Position numbers and translations under genes: made by a program | Origin: Parelaphostrongylus tenuis | Lineage: Eukaryota > Nematoda > Chromadorea > Rhabditida > Metastrongylidae | DNA length: 64,000 bases | NCBI GenBank assembly: GCA_019055375.1 | Contig: JAHQIW010006340.1 | Span: forward strand, 62,001 to 126,000 | Direction of reading: 5' to 3' | Part shown: one piece after another, positions 1 to 12,800 of the stretch | Layout: each line of letters begins with the position of its first letter | Numbering within the stretch: position 1 is the first letter of the stretch | The notes under the pieces: generated by a model | Database searches by the model: none | What the model saw: only the letters and a program-made list of their open reading frames with translations | Told to the model about the DNA's origin: nothing

Positions 1-391
1 GCTCTTTTTTTGTTGCATGCCGTCTGGAAACCGTCGATGAAACTTTCTCAAGTAAACTTATGGGAAGGTAGACACTAGCTTTGAAGATCTTCTATTAGAA
101 CACGAAGATGTGAATGAATGTGCTGAAGTTGATCAGGCCGTAATTTCTGTAGTATAAATACGAAAAGTCGGTGATGACATAAGGGATGCTGGCAATTTCA
201 TCGGCTCATAGAGATTACACATTATTACTTCACGATGATTTAGGGATAGGTGAAGAAGAACTCGCAACCCATACAAAACCTACTGAATTTGCTAATTCCT
301 TGGAAATGACGTTTCCAGTAGAAGGTCAAAAATTATCAAAGACTAAACGCAATCAAAGTATGTGTGGACTGTTCAAGCGGAAATCTTCATA

Positions 392-755
392 AATAACCGT
401 TTCTAGCGGCGCTATGATGTTGTAAATATAGTGATGTAGAGCCGTGTGCAAAACTTTTGCGTGAGGAGAGACTGAATCCGCATTTCACCCTATTTTGGGG
501 CGCCTGCTTTATCCCTTGCACTACCAACGCCTGCTCAACGTCGATATCGCCTGCCCATTCAAACCGATGAGGACTGGCTGCTGAGAGATAGATGCGCTGT
601 AGCGTAAAAAGAGTGGTGGCAAAACAGGCGTCGGTAGTGCAAGGCATAGAGCATGCGCCCCAGATAGGATGAAATACGGGTTCAAGTCCCGGCTGACGCA
701 AGAGGTTTGCACATCACTCTACATCATTGAGTATACGTGGACTCTTGCGACGAAG
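392..755. repeat. Foldback element with tRNA-like arms
   Basis: The left arm (about 392-531) and right arm (about 604-755) are inverted copies of one tRNA-like sequence at roughly 80 percent identity by eye. Right arm: GCGTCGGTAGTGCAAGG, then GGGTTCAAGTCCC, then GCTGACGC, with GTTTGCACATCACTCTACATC after it. The B-box-like GGTTCAAGTCC and a closing GCGTC/GACGC stem show the tRNA origin. The left outer end carries AACCGTTTCTAGCGGCG, the terminal hairpin also seen at 41.1 and 63.3 kb. Confidence 0.7.
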
Positions 756-3700
756 CAGTACTTATGACTATTTGTTTACCTGATTATCCATACCACTATT
801 GTTATCGCATGAATATCGCACTCTTCTGTACTTTACTGTACTGTACCGAACTTATCTGGGTTAAAGAATTCAAAAAATCTGACCGTTGACACAATCTAGC
901 AAAAAGATAAACCAGAATCATTTACTCAACGTCATTCGTTCGTTCAAAAACACCAATGATGTAAAGTTTGCGAAAAAAAAGCAGAATCGTTAGGAATTAT
1001 TACTTTATAGAAGGCAAGAGTTCTCATGTGGTTCACGTGGTGACGAAGAGAGACTTGTGCGTGTCACATGCTCCCACAGTATATCCAAAATGAATAAATT
1101 CAGTTGCTATCGGAATGATGACAGCTTCAGCACTAAGTCATTAGATTGTATTAGGTTTTTAAGTGAATAAACTATTAGAAACTAGAGATCTCACTAATAA
1201 GATATCCGTTATTATTATTTACCAAAACATTTCTACATGATCCGTCATCACGCTTAGTGTGTGGATCCTAGCACCTCTTACGTTCGCTTCGTTTCTCTCG
1301 CGTTCGTCCTCCACAAAGGTCATCGAATATTTTGCTCATTGTTTTAGCGGCTACCTGAAGTTTCGTCTTCTTCTGAGTGTCATAGAATGCTGATGAAACA
1401 TTCTCGATGCGATCTTGGAAGTGGCCCAACTAAGGCGCACCCATGTGGACTCGTAGAAACACTTGGAGGAAGAGGTTAACCTTTGCATTCTGAGAGCGTA
1501 TATCACGTCCCGTACGCTATCCCTCTCCTACCTCACTGTGACGACCGAAAAAAATCAATTTTTTGGAGTCCAAGGCATGCTTTATTCATCGCTCTACGAA
1601 CATATTTCGAGGATGTAAAAACAAACGAACAAATAATATTTTGTTCGATCTGACATGATAATTCTTCAATAAATGTATACGTGTACAAATAGCGATCTTT
1701 CGATGGAATTACTAAAAAGTTAAACTTTGCTGCCTATCTCCCTAAAATCCTGGCCGTGGACATAGCTAAATTCGAAAGGAGACATAAAAAGCATGTAAGC
1801 GAAATTAAGAGGACACTAAAAAAATTACGCTAGCGAAATTTGAAAGGACGCTATAGAAGTCATGTGGGTGAACAGCCTCGGCACACTAAAGTTCTCTTCT
1901 GCAAATCATCAGAGTTCTAAGCCTCTGAAATGCCATAAGGATCGAGCAACTTTTGCCAGTTATCGAAAAAACAGCTCTGCAAGGAGATGGTCTGGTTATT
2001 TATGTCAATTACTCGTCAGATAGCCGATAAGAAGAAATAAACACTTTCCCGTGGAGATAGAAATCGATATCATGGGATAAAACAGCAGAGATGTGCTAAA
2101 ATCAGTACATTGGAAAGAAAGAATAGCTATAAAGTAGTTTTCACACGATGATATTCGCATTGAAAACATAAACAGATTGCTGGATGGAAATCAATCGACA
2201 CAATCTGTTTGCTCACTCGAACGGTTACACTACTTTTCTCACAAAAGGTTCATCAATGACAATATTAGTAACAATATAATAATGGTAGTGAAAATAATAA
2301 TAATAGCATCATAACATTAGAATTTCCAGCAGTATCAAAGGTGTATGACAAAAAAAAAACGCCTCATAGTCAGTGGTGCTCTTGATTTCCCATGAGCGAG
2401 TGGTCTGCACTACACTGGCACTGAGTCCAGACCATCCACACCGAATGACTAATGACAATGCAAGCAATACGGGGTCACTTTTATTGATTACTACTATCAT
2501 TGCTGCTACTATGATTATCATAAGTAAACATTTTTATTGATTAGCACTGATTTTCAGAGGTTTTCTGTCAAATAGCGACCATTATGAACAAAATGATTTG
2601 GTATGATGAATAGTGTATGTTACTATTGATCACAGCAACGCTAGATGTACCGAAAAATCTTCACTTCTCTGCAATAAAGAATACCTAATCAAAAACTACT
2701 GTTGAATTGTTAATGAGAAATAATGGCTAAAGAGGATAGCAGGCAGCTGCGGGGGAATCGTTCTCAAAAAATTTGCAACATATCTGCTGAGATTCCTCTT
2801 AAAAATGGAAAAGTAACATAGACAAATAACGATTTTTGGCAATGATATTTCTGATCAAAACGTCGGAGACTTAGGTCTGATCGTCCAGGGCCAAAATGCT
2901 GTTGTCACAAAGTGAAGCTGAGTGACAGCTGTTCGAATGAAAGGAAAGTTGGTGCCTACACCCGCTGCAGACACGCCATGGAGCAACTCTGATGACGCCG
3001 AAGGGTAATTCAGGCGTTCAAAAACTGTCGTGAGGAGCGAATGAAGGAGATCAGTGCTCAAGTTGAGGAGAATATCTTGATTTGAACAAGTAGCAATGTA
3101 CCACTAAGGTTTTCTATTGAAAAAAAAGATGCATTTTTAAGAATGTATTTGAGCAAACACAAATTTGAGGAAAAAAAAACTTTTGCCGGTTGGTTTGAGT
3201 TGTGATAAAAATCTTAGACAAACAAGACTATTTTCTTCACAAATTTCAGTTAAGGTGCTTAAATATTCTACAATTTCGATAAACTGACTGGAAAATTTAG
3301 AGAAATGTCTGTTTCTACTGCGAGATGAGTTCGGCCTTTCATTTGTTTTGTTGCTAACATTAAGGTAGAAGGGCGATATAAATATGCCATAACTTCAAAT
3401 CAACAATCAGTTCATTTTTCAATAAAGATATAAACACAGCTGCAACTTTGTTGAATCGAGGAATCTCAATCTCTTCTTGTACTCGCCTCCTTTCCTACGA
3501 GATCGTCAGGCATTAGTGTTGCTTCAGTCTTCAGCTTGGGAATTCACTAACAGCTATTGACCTGTAGTACACCATTTAATCATAGCGTCGCGTTGAAACC
3601 AGTATTAATTAAGTAATCCATAATAGCTCCAAAGCAACAAACTTTTTTCAAATAACTTTTCTTTTGCTCCCTTAGAAGATTTTGAAAAAAAAATTACTTG

Positions 3701-4219
3701 AGGGTCAATAGGCTCAAAAAATCGTTTCAGGCCATAAATACAGTAGCCGAGTAAGCTATAGCATACGTGCGGTATGTTATGGATCAAGTGTCGATTGGTG
3801 GCACATTGAGTGCCCTTGTTATTTTTATGACACTTCTCTTACAATGCCAATTATTACTAAGCAAAGCGAATACTGAGGAATTTCGACAGCATCTGTGAAA
3901 AACGATTTGTAGTTGATTAACAATAAAGTGATATCCGCAAAATTTATATGCTGCCCACGCTGAGTGTAAGAAAAAATATGCATTTGTTAAGAGAATGCGG
4001 GAGTCTCAAAGTCGAACACAAAATTCGCTTCCTTGATGAGGTTAAGAGGGGAATGTGGCAGCACTATGTAAGAAATTCCCAGAACCGATCTTTGCTATGC
4101 TCTGCATTGATAAGTAGAAAAAAAACAGGAAAAAGAGAAAAAATTTAACCAGGCAAAATGTCAGCCATCTCCCAACAAGTCGCATATTGACAATCTCGCA
4201 TATGCTAACAGGAAAACAT
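756..4219. other. No gene recognised
   Basis: AT-rich sequence with scattered stops. Only the repeat fragment at 1.25-1.47 kb is identified. A 68-codon open frame at 186-392, just before this stretch, resembles nothing I know. Confidence 0.5.
1248..1470 (-). repeat. Dispersed repeat related to 41.44-41.65 kb
   Basis: GATCCTAGCACCTCTTACGT TCGCTTCG, then TCTCTCGCGTTCGTCCTCCA CAAAGGTCATCGAA matches GATCCCAGCAGTACTTGCAT and TCTCGCGTGCGTCGTCCACG at 41.46 kb. The start resembles the SINE-B 3' end. Confidence 0.35.
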
Positions 4220-4425
4220 TTATGCCCAGTGATGCAGAGTGATGTGCGCACTGTAGTGTATAAAGAGTGGTGTGCAAAATGGGCGTCAGTAGTGCAACGG
4301 CTTGGTGCACGCGCTTTCGGAAAGAGTGGAATGTGGGTTCGAGTCCCATCTGACATGAAAGTTTTGCACATCACTCTGCATCATTGGGCATATGTGTACT
4401 TATAACACCGCAAAGAGCAGGTAAA
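4220..4425 (+). repeat. tRNA-like foldback element, internally deleted
   Basis: A left-arm stub (ATGCCCAGTGATGCAGAGTG) is the complement of the right end, followed by a full right arm: GGGCGTCAGTAGTGCAACGG, TGTGGGTTCGAGTCCCATC, CTGAC, then GCACATCACTCTGCATCA. It ends near AACACCGCAAAGAGCAGGT, the terminal hairpin of the family. Confidence 0.65.
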
Positions 4426-5111
4426 TAATATTTCTACTTCAACAGAAAACATTTACTTCTTCATCAGCATTGTATGCTATAGAAAAAGGAGAATATATCG
4501 TCCGTCCAGTCACTATATCAATTCCCTGTTTCACCATAAACTCTGATGAAAATTTTGTGCACAAAAACATAAAGAGAGTAAGTTGACGTCATGAAGGAAT
4601 CCTAATTGAAAGTGTTCGTTAAACTCCGTTGCCTGACAGTGTTTCAAGAGAATTCGTATTGACAAAAACTTATAAAAGGATCCAGCAACAAAACTTCATC
4701 TATCATAATAGCTATCGTTTTAGTTCTTATCATTTATGCTTTATCTAAGCTATCATCCTCCAATTTGTCTGCATTTATTTACTCAGGCGGACAATTAATC
4801 GCTCTGAGCAGGTTGAAGAGAACTATACAAGAAGTTCACAATACCGTTTACGGCATTCTTAAAAAACCCAAAGCCAGTGGGCTACTGCTTTCCAGAGCCT
4901 TATTCTACTTTTTTGGTTTTCTGAGCTTGCCTGCATCATAATTAGATACTACTCCATAGGAAAATCACGTGGGAGGTCCGTTTAGTCGGGTTAAGAGCCT
5001 GGTCCAAGAATCTCCTGATCGGACCTACTAGCAAGTTAGATATTATGCAGTGTCATAGAATAGGAGAGATTCTCAAGAAATATCCTTTAAATTAAAGTTT
5101 GCACATAGTTG

Positions 5112-5233
5112 ACATGTCTTCTCCAAGAAATCGATGGCTGACGTTTCGGCTACTTCGCCTTCCTCAGCCGTGTTATCAGGAGTAGTCCTACCTCTGATAA
5201 CACGGCTCGTGTCATCGACTTGAAGAAGACAGA
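5112..5233. repeat. Foldback repeat with hammerhead-like core on the minus strand
   Basis: Two inverted arms (TGTCTTCT.CAAG..ATCGATG at left, its complement at right) surround a perfect 13-bp palindrome, 5167-5179 with 5194-5206. Read on the minus strand, 5167 to 5140 gives CTGAGGA, stem II GGC/GCC, GAAA and CGTC, all hammerhead core elements. The flanking stem I does not pair, so it is probably inactive. The same signature recurs at 32.55 and 58.24 kb. Confidence 0.5.
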
Positions 5234-6585
5234 CCAACCTGACGCAAGTTCGGAATAGAGATCAGTTCCTGAGATAATCTTTTCATTTTTCATTTTTCAC
5301 TCAACATGCCGAGGTTTAATAAAAGTAGCGCCTTCGAATTAAATGAATATCCACAGAAATAATTACCAGAACTCTTCATGAGGTCTGAAAGCAACTTATA
5401 CTTCTGTCGGATCTTTTTAATTACGTAATTATGGGACCAATGAGAACTTTCAAGCAGTCCACTTGCACCGCTTTCAAATAGAGAAAAATTGAGGTGATTC
5501 ATATCATACAAGTAATCAGAGAGAGAGATTTATCTTTATACATTGATCAAATGGTATTTTTTTTCTTCATTAGATTGCTAGATTTCGCTTAAACTCTGCT
5601 TTTTATGGAAGAACTCGGGAGTCACATAGACAGACCGGACTTAAATTTCCTTTTCACGTCATAGCAGTTGATCTAACAAAAAAATAATTATATAGTTCAC
5701 ACAGCTGCAGTTGGGACGGGTAGTTAAAGGTGTTTTCTTTCCTTGAATGATGAAGCTTACACAACTATAATTCATAGGGTTATTCGTCTAACGTTTTAAA
5801 ATTATGTCCTTTTCAAAGTAGATGATTCTAGTAGATTGTCTACAGTCGTTTGTACTTGTTGTCGATCTTCGTTGTTGTTGAAGTTGGGTCCTCTTCGGCA
5901 GCACTGCTCACTGGTTGTGATGCTGCTTTTCACGAGCACTGTATTTTTTCGCTCCTTCTTCAAGTTCACCAAGCCTATCGTACCACAGGTTTGACGAAAT
6001 AGGACAATATTTGTCTAAGATATAGTGGCATGCCAACGTGAATCAGTAGGCCTTGGTGAGTCATTGTATAGGCTGAATATGCATTTATTCTTTGAGATTA
6101 TGGCGCATTCATCAAGGAGTGCTAAACAGTAAACGCTTTATCATCCATTTTATTGTAGTGTTTTCCTGTGTTAAATGAAAAATACATGGAACAAGTTACT
6201 CTGCCAATGAAGAAAGGTTTGGTAAGAGCTCATCTTGCGACGGCGTCGTAAAACAATCAGTTAGAATTAACAGTCACATTGAGAGTTATCGTGAAAAGAA
6301 GAGTCTGCGCTCTAGTGAATCAAAATAGATAGTCACATGGAAACATCTTTCCTTTGAAAGTAATCAAGCGGAGAAGAATGGATTTTACGTGACATGTTAG
6401 ACTTCCATGTCTTTTTTACTGATGCGCAAGTTGAGATATTCTAGTTAGAACTTGAGATCGGAGGTAGTTTTTCTTTGAGTTTTGTAATTATTTCAGCTGA
6501 GGAGATATGCACTCAGCAGTTGTTATCAGGGTGCATGTTTTTGAAAAACTACTGTCTAGATAAGCATCCATATCCATTCATACTG

Positions 6586-7202
6586 AACTTATTTTCTGTA
6601 ATTTTTGTCAAAAGATGAACCCAAAAGTCGTTTCGATCACTAGGAGTGTTCGTTCTTAAGATTGAGTGACAATAAAATCATCCCATCTACGAGTAACAGC
6701 AACAATATGGTGAGACAGGTAAGAATTTGGGGTTCACAACGTGGTCATCTTAGTCTAATAGTTGTGAGATTATAGATTTCTTCTTATGAAATAAATCGGC
6801 CCGAGAATTTACTTCTGGGTTACGAACTTCTATTGTCTCACCATTGCGTATCAATGTGAATTCGTCAGTGAATTTGATTTTACCTGTAAGGAATCTCAAT
6901 AGATTAAATGATTCACACATTATATGGAAGCGTATATAACTTCCAACTTTTTTTTTCTGTAGTAACAGAATGAGGTGAGATCGAACCATCAGCTTCATTG
7001 AAAACGTTGCGTTTGTAGTATCGTGCAATACTACCTTCTCGTTTGAGGAAAAATATAGTAAAAGCTCTTCTTTTCACACTATAGATAAACGGCTGATTAT
7101 GTTCTATCTTATTATCGTTGACAGTGTGCCTTGAACCATTTCGAGACGTAGAGCCGATTTTTTCGATAACTAGCCATAATTTCTTGGCCATCAAAGTATT
7201 TC
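6586..7202. repeat. Tandem duplication, copy 1 (617 bp)
   Basis: Starts AACTTATTTTCTGTAATTTT and ends CATCAAAGTATTTC; immediately followed by copy 2. The minus strand of this copy has an open frame beginning MAKKLWLVIEKIGS and running to a run of nine T, where it shifts. No family recognised. Confidence 0.9.
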
Positions 7203-7817
7203 AACTTATTTTCTGTAATTTTTGTCAAAAGATGAACCCAAAAGTTGTTTCGATCACTAGGAGTGTTCGTTCTTAAGATTGAGTGACAATAAAATCATCC
7301 CATCTACGAGTAACAGCAACAATATGGTGAGACAGGTAAGAATTTGGGGTTCACAACGTGGTCATCTTAGTCTAATAGTTGTGAGATTATAAATTTCTTC
7401 TTATGAAATAAATTGGCCCGAGAATTTACTTCTGGGTTACGAACTTCTATTGTCTCACCATTGCGTATCAATGTGAATTCGTCAGTGAATTTGATTTTAC
7501 CTGTAAGGAATCTCAATAGATTAAATGATTCACACATTATATGGAAGCGTATATAACTTCCAACTTTTTTTTCTGTAGTAACAGAATGAGGTGAGATCGA
7601 ACCATCAGCTTCATTGAAAACGTTGCGTTTGTAGTATCGTGCAATACTACCTTCTCGTTTGAGGAAAAATATAGTAAAAGCTCTTCTTTTCACACTATAG
7701 ATAAACGGCTGATTATGTTCTATCTTATTATCGTTGACAGTGTGCCTTCAACCATTTCGAGACGTAGAGCCGATTTTTCGATAACTAGCCATAATTTCTT
7801 GGCCATCAAAGTATTTC
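7203..7817. repeat. Tandem duplication, copy 2 (615 bp)
   Basis: I see only about six differences from copy 1: four base changes and two single-base losses in T runs (nine to eight, six to five). On the minus strand the two T-run changes move the frame, so a 108-codon frame stays open here (7693-7367) across the point where copy 1 breaks. The near identity implies a recent duplication or an assembly duplication. Confidence 0.9.
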
Positions 7818-8059
7818 AGAAAATCAGAACTTTACAGATTTATAAAAGAAGTTTTCTATCGTCCTACTGATTTACATGTAATTTTTCACAATAACGGTGT
7901 TCAAAAGTTATATGTGCTCATAGTTAAGCTTTCAGTGGACAAATGGGCAGTTTTTTCTGCTAATGCTTTGATTTTTTGTACAAGCACAGTTATTGCTGTT
8001 ATCTGCAGCCTGCTTCATCCCCCTAGGAAAACTCGTTTTCCAATTTTTTAGAGCTTTAG

Positions 8060-9850
8060 TAGTCAATCGATAGCTTAAATCTTACAAATTCCAGCGGCGC
8101 GCTTTATTTCTAAAATAGCTATTTCAGTGCGCTGCAACACTAAGAACAGCAAATGCGGTTCTTTTCCGTTATCCGGGTAAAATTGGATATTCCACCCCAT
8201 TGGTTGGACAAGAACTATTCACAAGAGTGTTAGTAATCATTCAAAAGCAAGCTCAAATCTCTGGTTGCAGACATAGTTGATTGAATTTCTGAAAAAACCC
8301 TTTACTACCTCCAAAAATTCAAAATAAAATTATGTTTCACATCAATTGCGCATTTCAAATATTATTTCGCTGGAGGCACGAAAAGTTCATGAACGTATAG
8401 AGAAAATGCTGTGTTATCAGGTTCAGACGTTCAATGTGGAGTTTCCTTCGAAGCCGAGAAGCAATTCCTAACTGAACAACAAATATCGCACTTTTGCGTG
8501 AGAAATCGATCAATAATCGCGCCGGCCACCTTGCCGCGAATCCCTCGGCCCGTGAACTGGCCAAAGAACACGTGATCGCGTATGAGAATCAATGTTATTT
8601 TCCCTGCCACATTTCCAAGAAGTAAGCACAACGTTGGAATCGTTGGATTGATTAAAACTTACGCTATCGAATAATTACCAATAGTCTAAAGAAAGAGCCC
8701 TGTCCGGCGAGAAGTAGAACGCGAATGTTTTCTTTCTCCTACAGCGCTATTAAGAAAAATTTCCCCATAAACCAGGCACATTTTTGAGTTCTTCGAGACT
8801 TCTGCTCTCGAAACAGTGCGAGCAGTCTAAGGAAGGAGTTTTGCCCAGTAAAATATAAGCAATGTAAAGAAAAAACACGTAGTTGTATGAAGCATAAGTC
8901 TATTTCGGGCCCTACAGGGTTATAAGAGGCTGTTTTGAAAAACCAGCTACATATGACTCTAGGCAGCGACTAAAGCTTTTGAATGATTGCTATCACTCCT
9001 ATGAGCACTTTATGTCCACCTAAAGCGGTCGTTTTCTTCATTTGTTTGCGGATAACGGATAGGAACCGTAGGTATTTTTCCGTTGTACACCCACAGCTCA
9101 ACTTTAGCAAAGGAAAGTTCTTTTGGTCGTTCTCAAAGTTCGACTAGTCCTTCGATAGATCAAATCTCGAACATTTCAAAAATTTATTTTACTTTCAAAA
9201 GGCCCCATTGATCTGCTGTAACGCGAAAATAAAATATGCCCTTCATCCAAACATTTCTCGACCTACGAAGTTCTTCATAAAGAAGGAGCATTGAGTTTCG
9301 CAAAATTAGCACTGGAAAATGGCTGTGGCTTAGTGGCAATGTTGCGAAATCCTATCCATATAGCTGCAAAGCGCTGTAGTTTGGCGCTAATGTCGCGCTG
9401 GGCGAAATAAGTATTCTGTTGGCCGTTGCAGATTATTAAGAAGTCCTCTTTGTCGAGATTTAGACTATCGAATGGCACGTTTTCCTCAAAGCATCGAAGA
9501 AAAAATGCCGGTATCAAGATTTATCCAAATTTGTGAAATCCAACATTCTTTCAGCTATTACGGCGCAATAAGAAATGTTTTTTCAAAAATGCGATATATT
9601 TTTGGAGTTTTCGAGAATTGAGCTATCGAATGATTACTAAAATTGTAAAAAAACGCTTTGTTCAGCGAGGGATGTTCGAGTGAAGTACATAAATTTCTTC
9701 TCGCTAATAGCGCGTCATAGAAACCACTTTAGAATTTAAATACATTTTTGAAAATCATGAGATTTAGATTATCGAATGACTAGTCAGTCTTTGGAAACAA
9801 CCAAAAACTCATTTTCATGTTTATGTTTTCAAGAGCGAAGAGCGGATAAC
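8060..9850. repeat. Diverged dispersed repeat, several units
   Basis: Repeated blocks: GCTATCGAATAATTACCAAT AGTCTAAAG (8663), GCTATCGAATGATTACTAAA (9622), ATTATCGAATGACTAG (9771), each followed by AAAGAG.CCTG..CGGCGAG and TTTCTC...AGCGC. Similar order recurs at 60900-61400 and 37740-37890. Open frames here are short. Family unknown. Confidence 0.45.
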
Positions 9851-12800
9851 GGAAAAAGAGCGAAGAAAGCTCAGTCAGCGAAAAAATCTTGCACTACGGG
9901 CAAATAGATTGTTTACAATTTGCTTTTTTTAAACTACCTGTTATCACATATTTTGCGGATTCCATAGCTTTTTTTATTAGATTTTTTCCATTTTCCCAAT
10001 ACTCACTATCTAGAATGGTCTTCATATTTGCATCAGATTTGGTTACGGCCTTAAGATTCTACTCTTTCCGAATAATGTCATTCAGTACTAGTTCAAAAAT
10101 TTCATGATGGTATGACTGGGCTAGAACGATTCCAGATCTTTATCACAAACAGTTGGCAGCATATTCATAATCTTCAAAGATTCCCTTTGACAATTCTAGT
10201 AAGAATAACATTACCTCCAAGGAATTTGGGGGCTTCATTGGCTTGGATACTGGTTGAACCATGATTATGCGCTTGTCGCACAACACCCCAATCACACTCT
10301 AATTACTCAGAACATTTTCTGCATATCTTCAAAGAAAAGCCGAACAGCTTCCGAAAACAGGCATGTGAACAAAAAGAGCAGCGCAGTGCAATTTGCATAA
10401 TTGAAATGAGGGTTTTATGCCTATGCAATGTGGGCCTTATCTCTTTTCATAACCAGTCATGAATCAACCAGCTGACTTTTCGTCATTCTACTATTATTAT
10501 TCTGACGTATTTGTGGTATTACACTCTACTGTTTTACACGTGATGCACTATTGTTTTGAAATTTTGTGGACATCCTAAATTGAGCTTGTGCCAAGAGATT
10601 TGCGTAATAATAGAGAAGCTGGAAGTGACACTTCTTCACTCCACACGTTTTGTATACCGTTTCTGTTCTTCAAGTTTTTCATAAAGCTCCAGGATCATAT
10701 CACACCGTTTTACTCTATGATTTTTGTAGGTTTATTTGTAAGATAGCTTCTTACCATTTATGATTGTATTTGACGATATATACTCGATGATGAAGCCGTC
10801 ATATGATGCTCAACATAGGACATATATTTCTGGTAATGTTGAGTTCTTTAATGACTTGAATTTTTTCGAAAAATTTTTTTGGATAAGAAACTTACTTGAC
10901 AGCATTGGAGCATCTGTTTGGGCAGAACACATAGGTGATCTAATGGGCCCTTCATTTTCTTTTTTATCTTGCCTTCATATCTTTATAGACCAATTGTAGC
11001 GCCAAAATTTCCCATCACTACTCAGCTGTTGAAGTCTGACGATCACATTGTCCAGGGGCAACTTTCTATTAACTCAAGGAGTGATCAAATAAGGCAAAAT
11101 CGCCGAATCACCACTTCATTGAATAAATCTTGCTATTTGAGAATAAAAAGATTGGACAAATTTTAGTTTACCTATCACTAAATCTTATCATAGAACATCC
11201 AAGTAACAGATATTTATCGGACATTAGTGGTTCATCGTTGTCGGTTAAACTAAACAATTACGTGTCGTCGATTTCCAGTCCCTAAAGAGTTCTCGTCTTC
11301 GCTCACTCTGCATGTGAAGGTAATAGCAACTTGTCCACCTCAGTAGAGCTTTCAACTGAGCTACATAGCGGTTGCATCAGATCAAATATGCTCACAGATT
11401 TGAGCATTTTCTCCTTAATGATCGAAATTTGTGCTGTTTAGTACATAGGTGACTCTATAATTTGTCAGCTGCTTTTCAATCGAGTAATTTTTCATCTAAC
11501 ACCAAGTTTTTATGTTCTATAGTTTTATTCTTTCTCTCACTCTATTCCATCTACGCTAAGAATTCCTATGGATCCTCTTACTTTCATGATATTTCATCAA
11601 ATCGTAGTTCTGCTGCTAATTTCTCTGTTTGAAGACTTTTCCATGCTCCTGCTGCTATTCGAGGCGATCTTACTAGCATGAACTACTCGGTAATGTTTGA
11701 ATTTCTGATAATCAGCTTTCTAAATCGTGTAGTAGGTTTTTGAAGCTTTTCTCATAGTTCTTTTGAGCATTTGCAACAATGTCAGCTCTAAATAGTTGAC
11801 TTATTCCGATTTTCGATCAGTCTATTACTGAGCACTCACTTAGTGTCGACTATCTTCTAATGTGACATCGGTGCTTCATTACTCTCCATCATCATACTGG
11901 CCTTCCTCATCGTAGCCATTGCCCATTGGCCTCCATTCCCTTTTGAATTACTTTGCTCTACGTGTTTGGAAGGAAATCTGCCAAAGGCACGTCTTATTGT
12001 TTTGCGAAGAAAAATAATCATAGCATCTGAGTCTCGACACGTAACTAATTAGTAATGTCCTTGAGATCCATCGACTCGCCTACACAGTTGACATATTTTT
12101 CCCTGGTCGATGATCATTAGCTAGCATAGCATTTTCTGACGACGGCTTTCTTGGGAGATAAGATTTTTCAACTGGACAAATAGAATTGTTGAGCACTGAA
12201 AGCTTTTCCCTCCTCAGCCTATTACCATGAATAACTTCCGATGCATCGCCAAGAGTCTTATCAGCCAGAACTGATTTTTTAAATGGTTTGGTATGAAGAC
12301 AGAAACTGCCTGTTTACGAACACGGTGCTCCTTAACTTAGCAAGTTTTTCCTTTGGTGAATATGGCTTTCACCAACGCTAGCAAGTTTCTCTTTGGATTG
12401 GTGCGAGAACTTCGCAATCTACCAACTCTACTTGGTATTGAGACGGAAGAACTGAAATGGATCGTTAGACTTTCTGTTCACATTAACTATTTGGGCAGAC
12501 AATAGTCCCAAATTGACGAATAGGTTCACAGGGTGGCTTGACAAGCTTTTAATGGTGTCTTGGCTGTACGAACTCGATAGTAATGATTAAGAACGCTGGT
12601 AGTTCCAAAACTGGCGTGATTTTGGAATCGCTAGACGGCCCTCACCAATGTCCATCTCTCTGGTGATCAATATAATTTGGATTATAAGAGTGAAATCGTT
12701 AGACTAACGACGACGGACTATCGTAGAGGTGGTTGTTTCATAACTAGACGTTGCTTCAACTTACAAAAAAAATAGTGGAGATAGTGAAACTTTTGAGGAG

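Noticed and set aside
1388..1410. CTGATGAAAC as a hammerhead core
   Set aside because: No stem II between the two core boxes.
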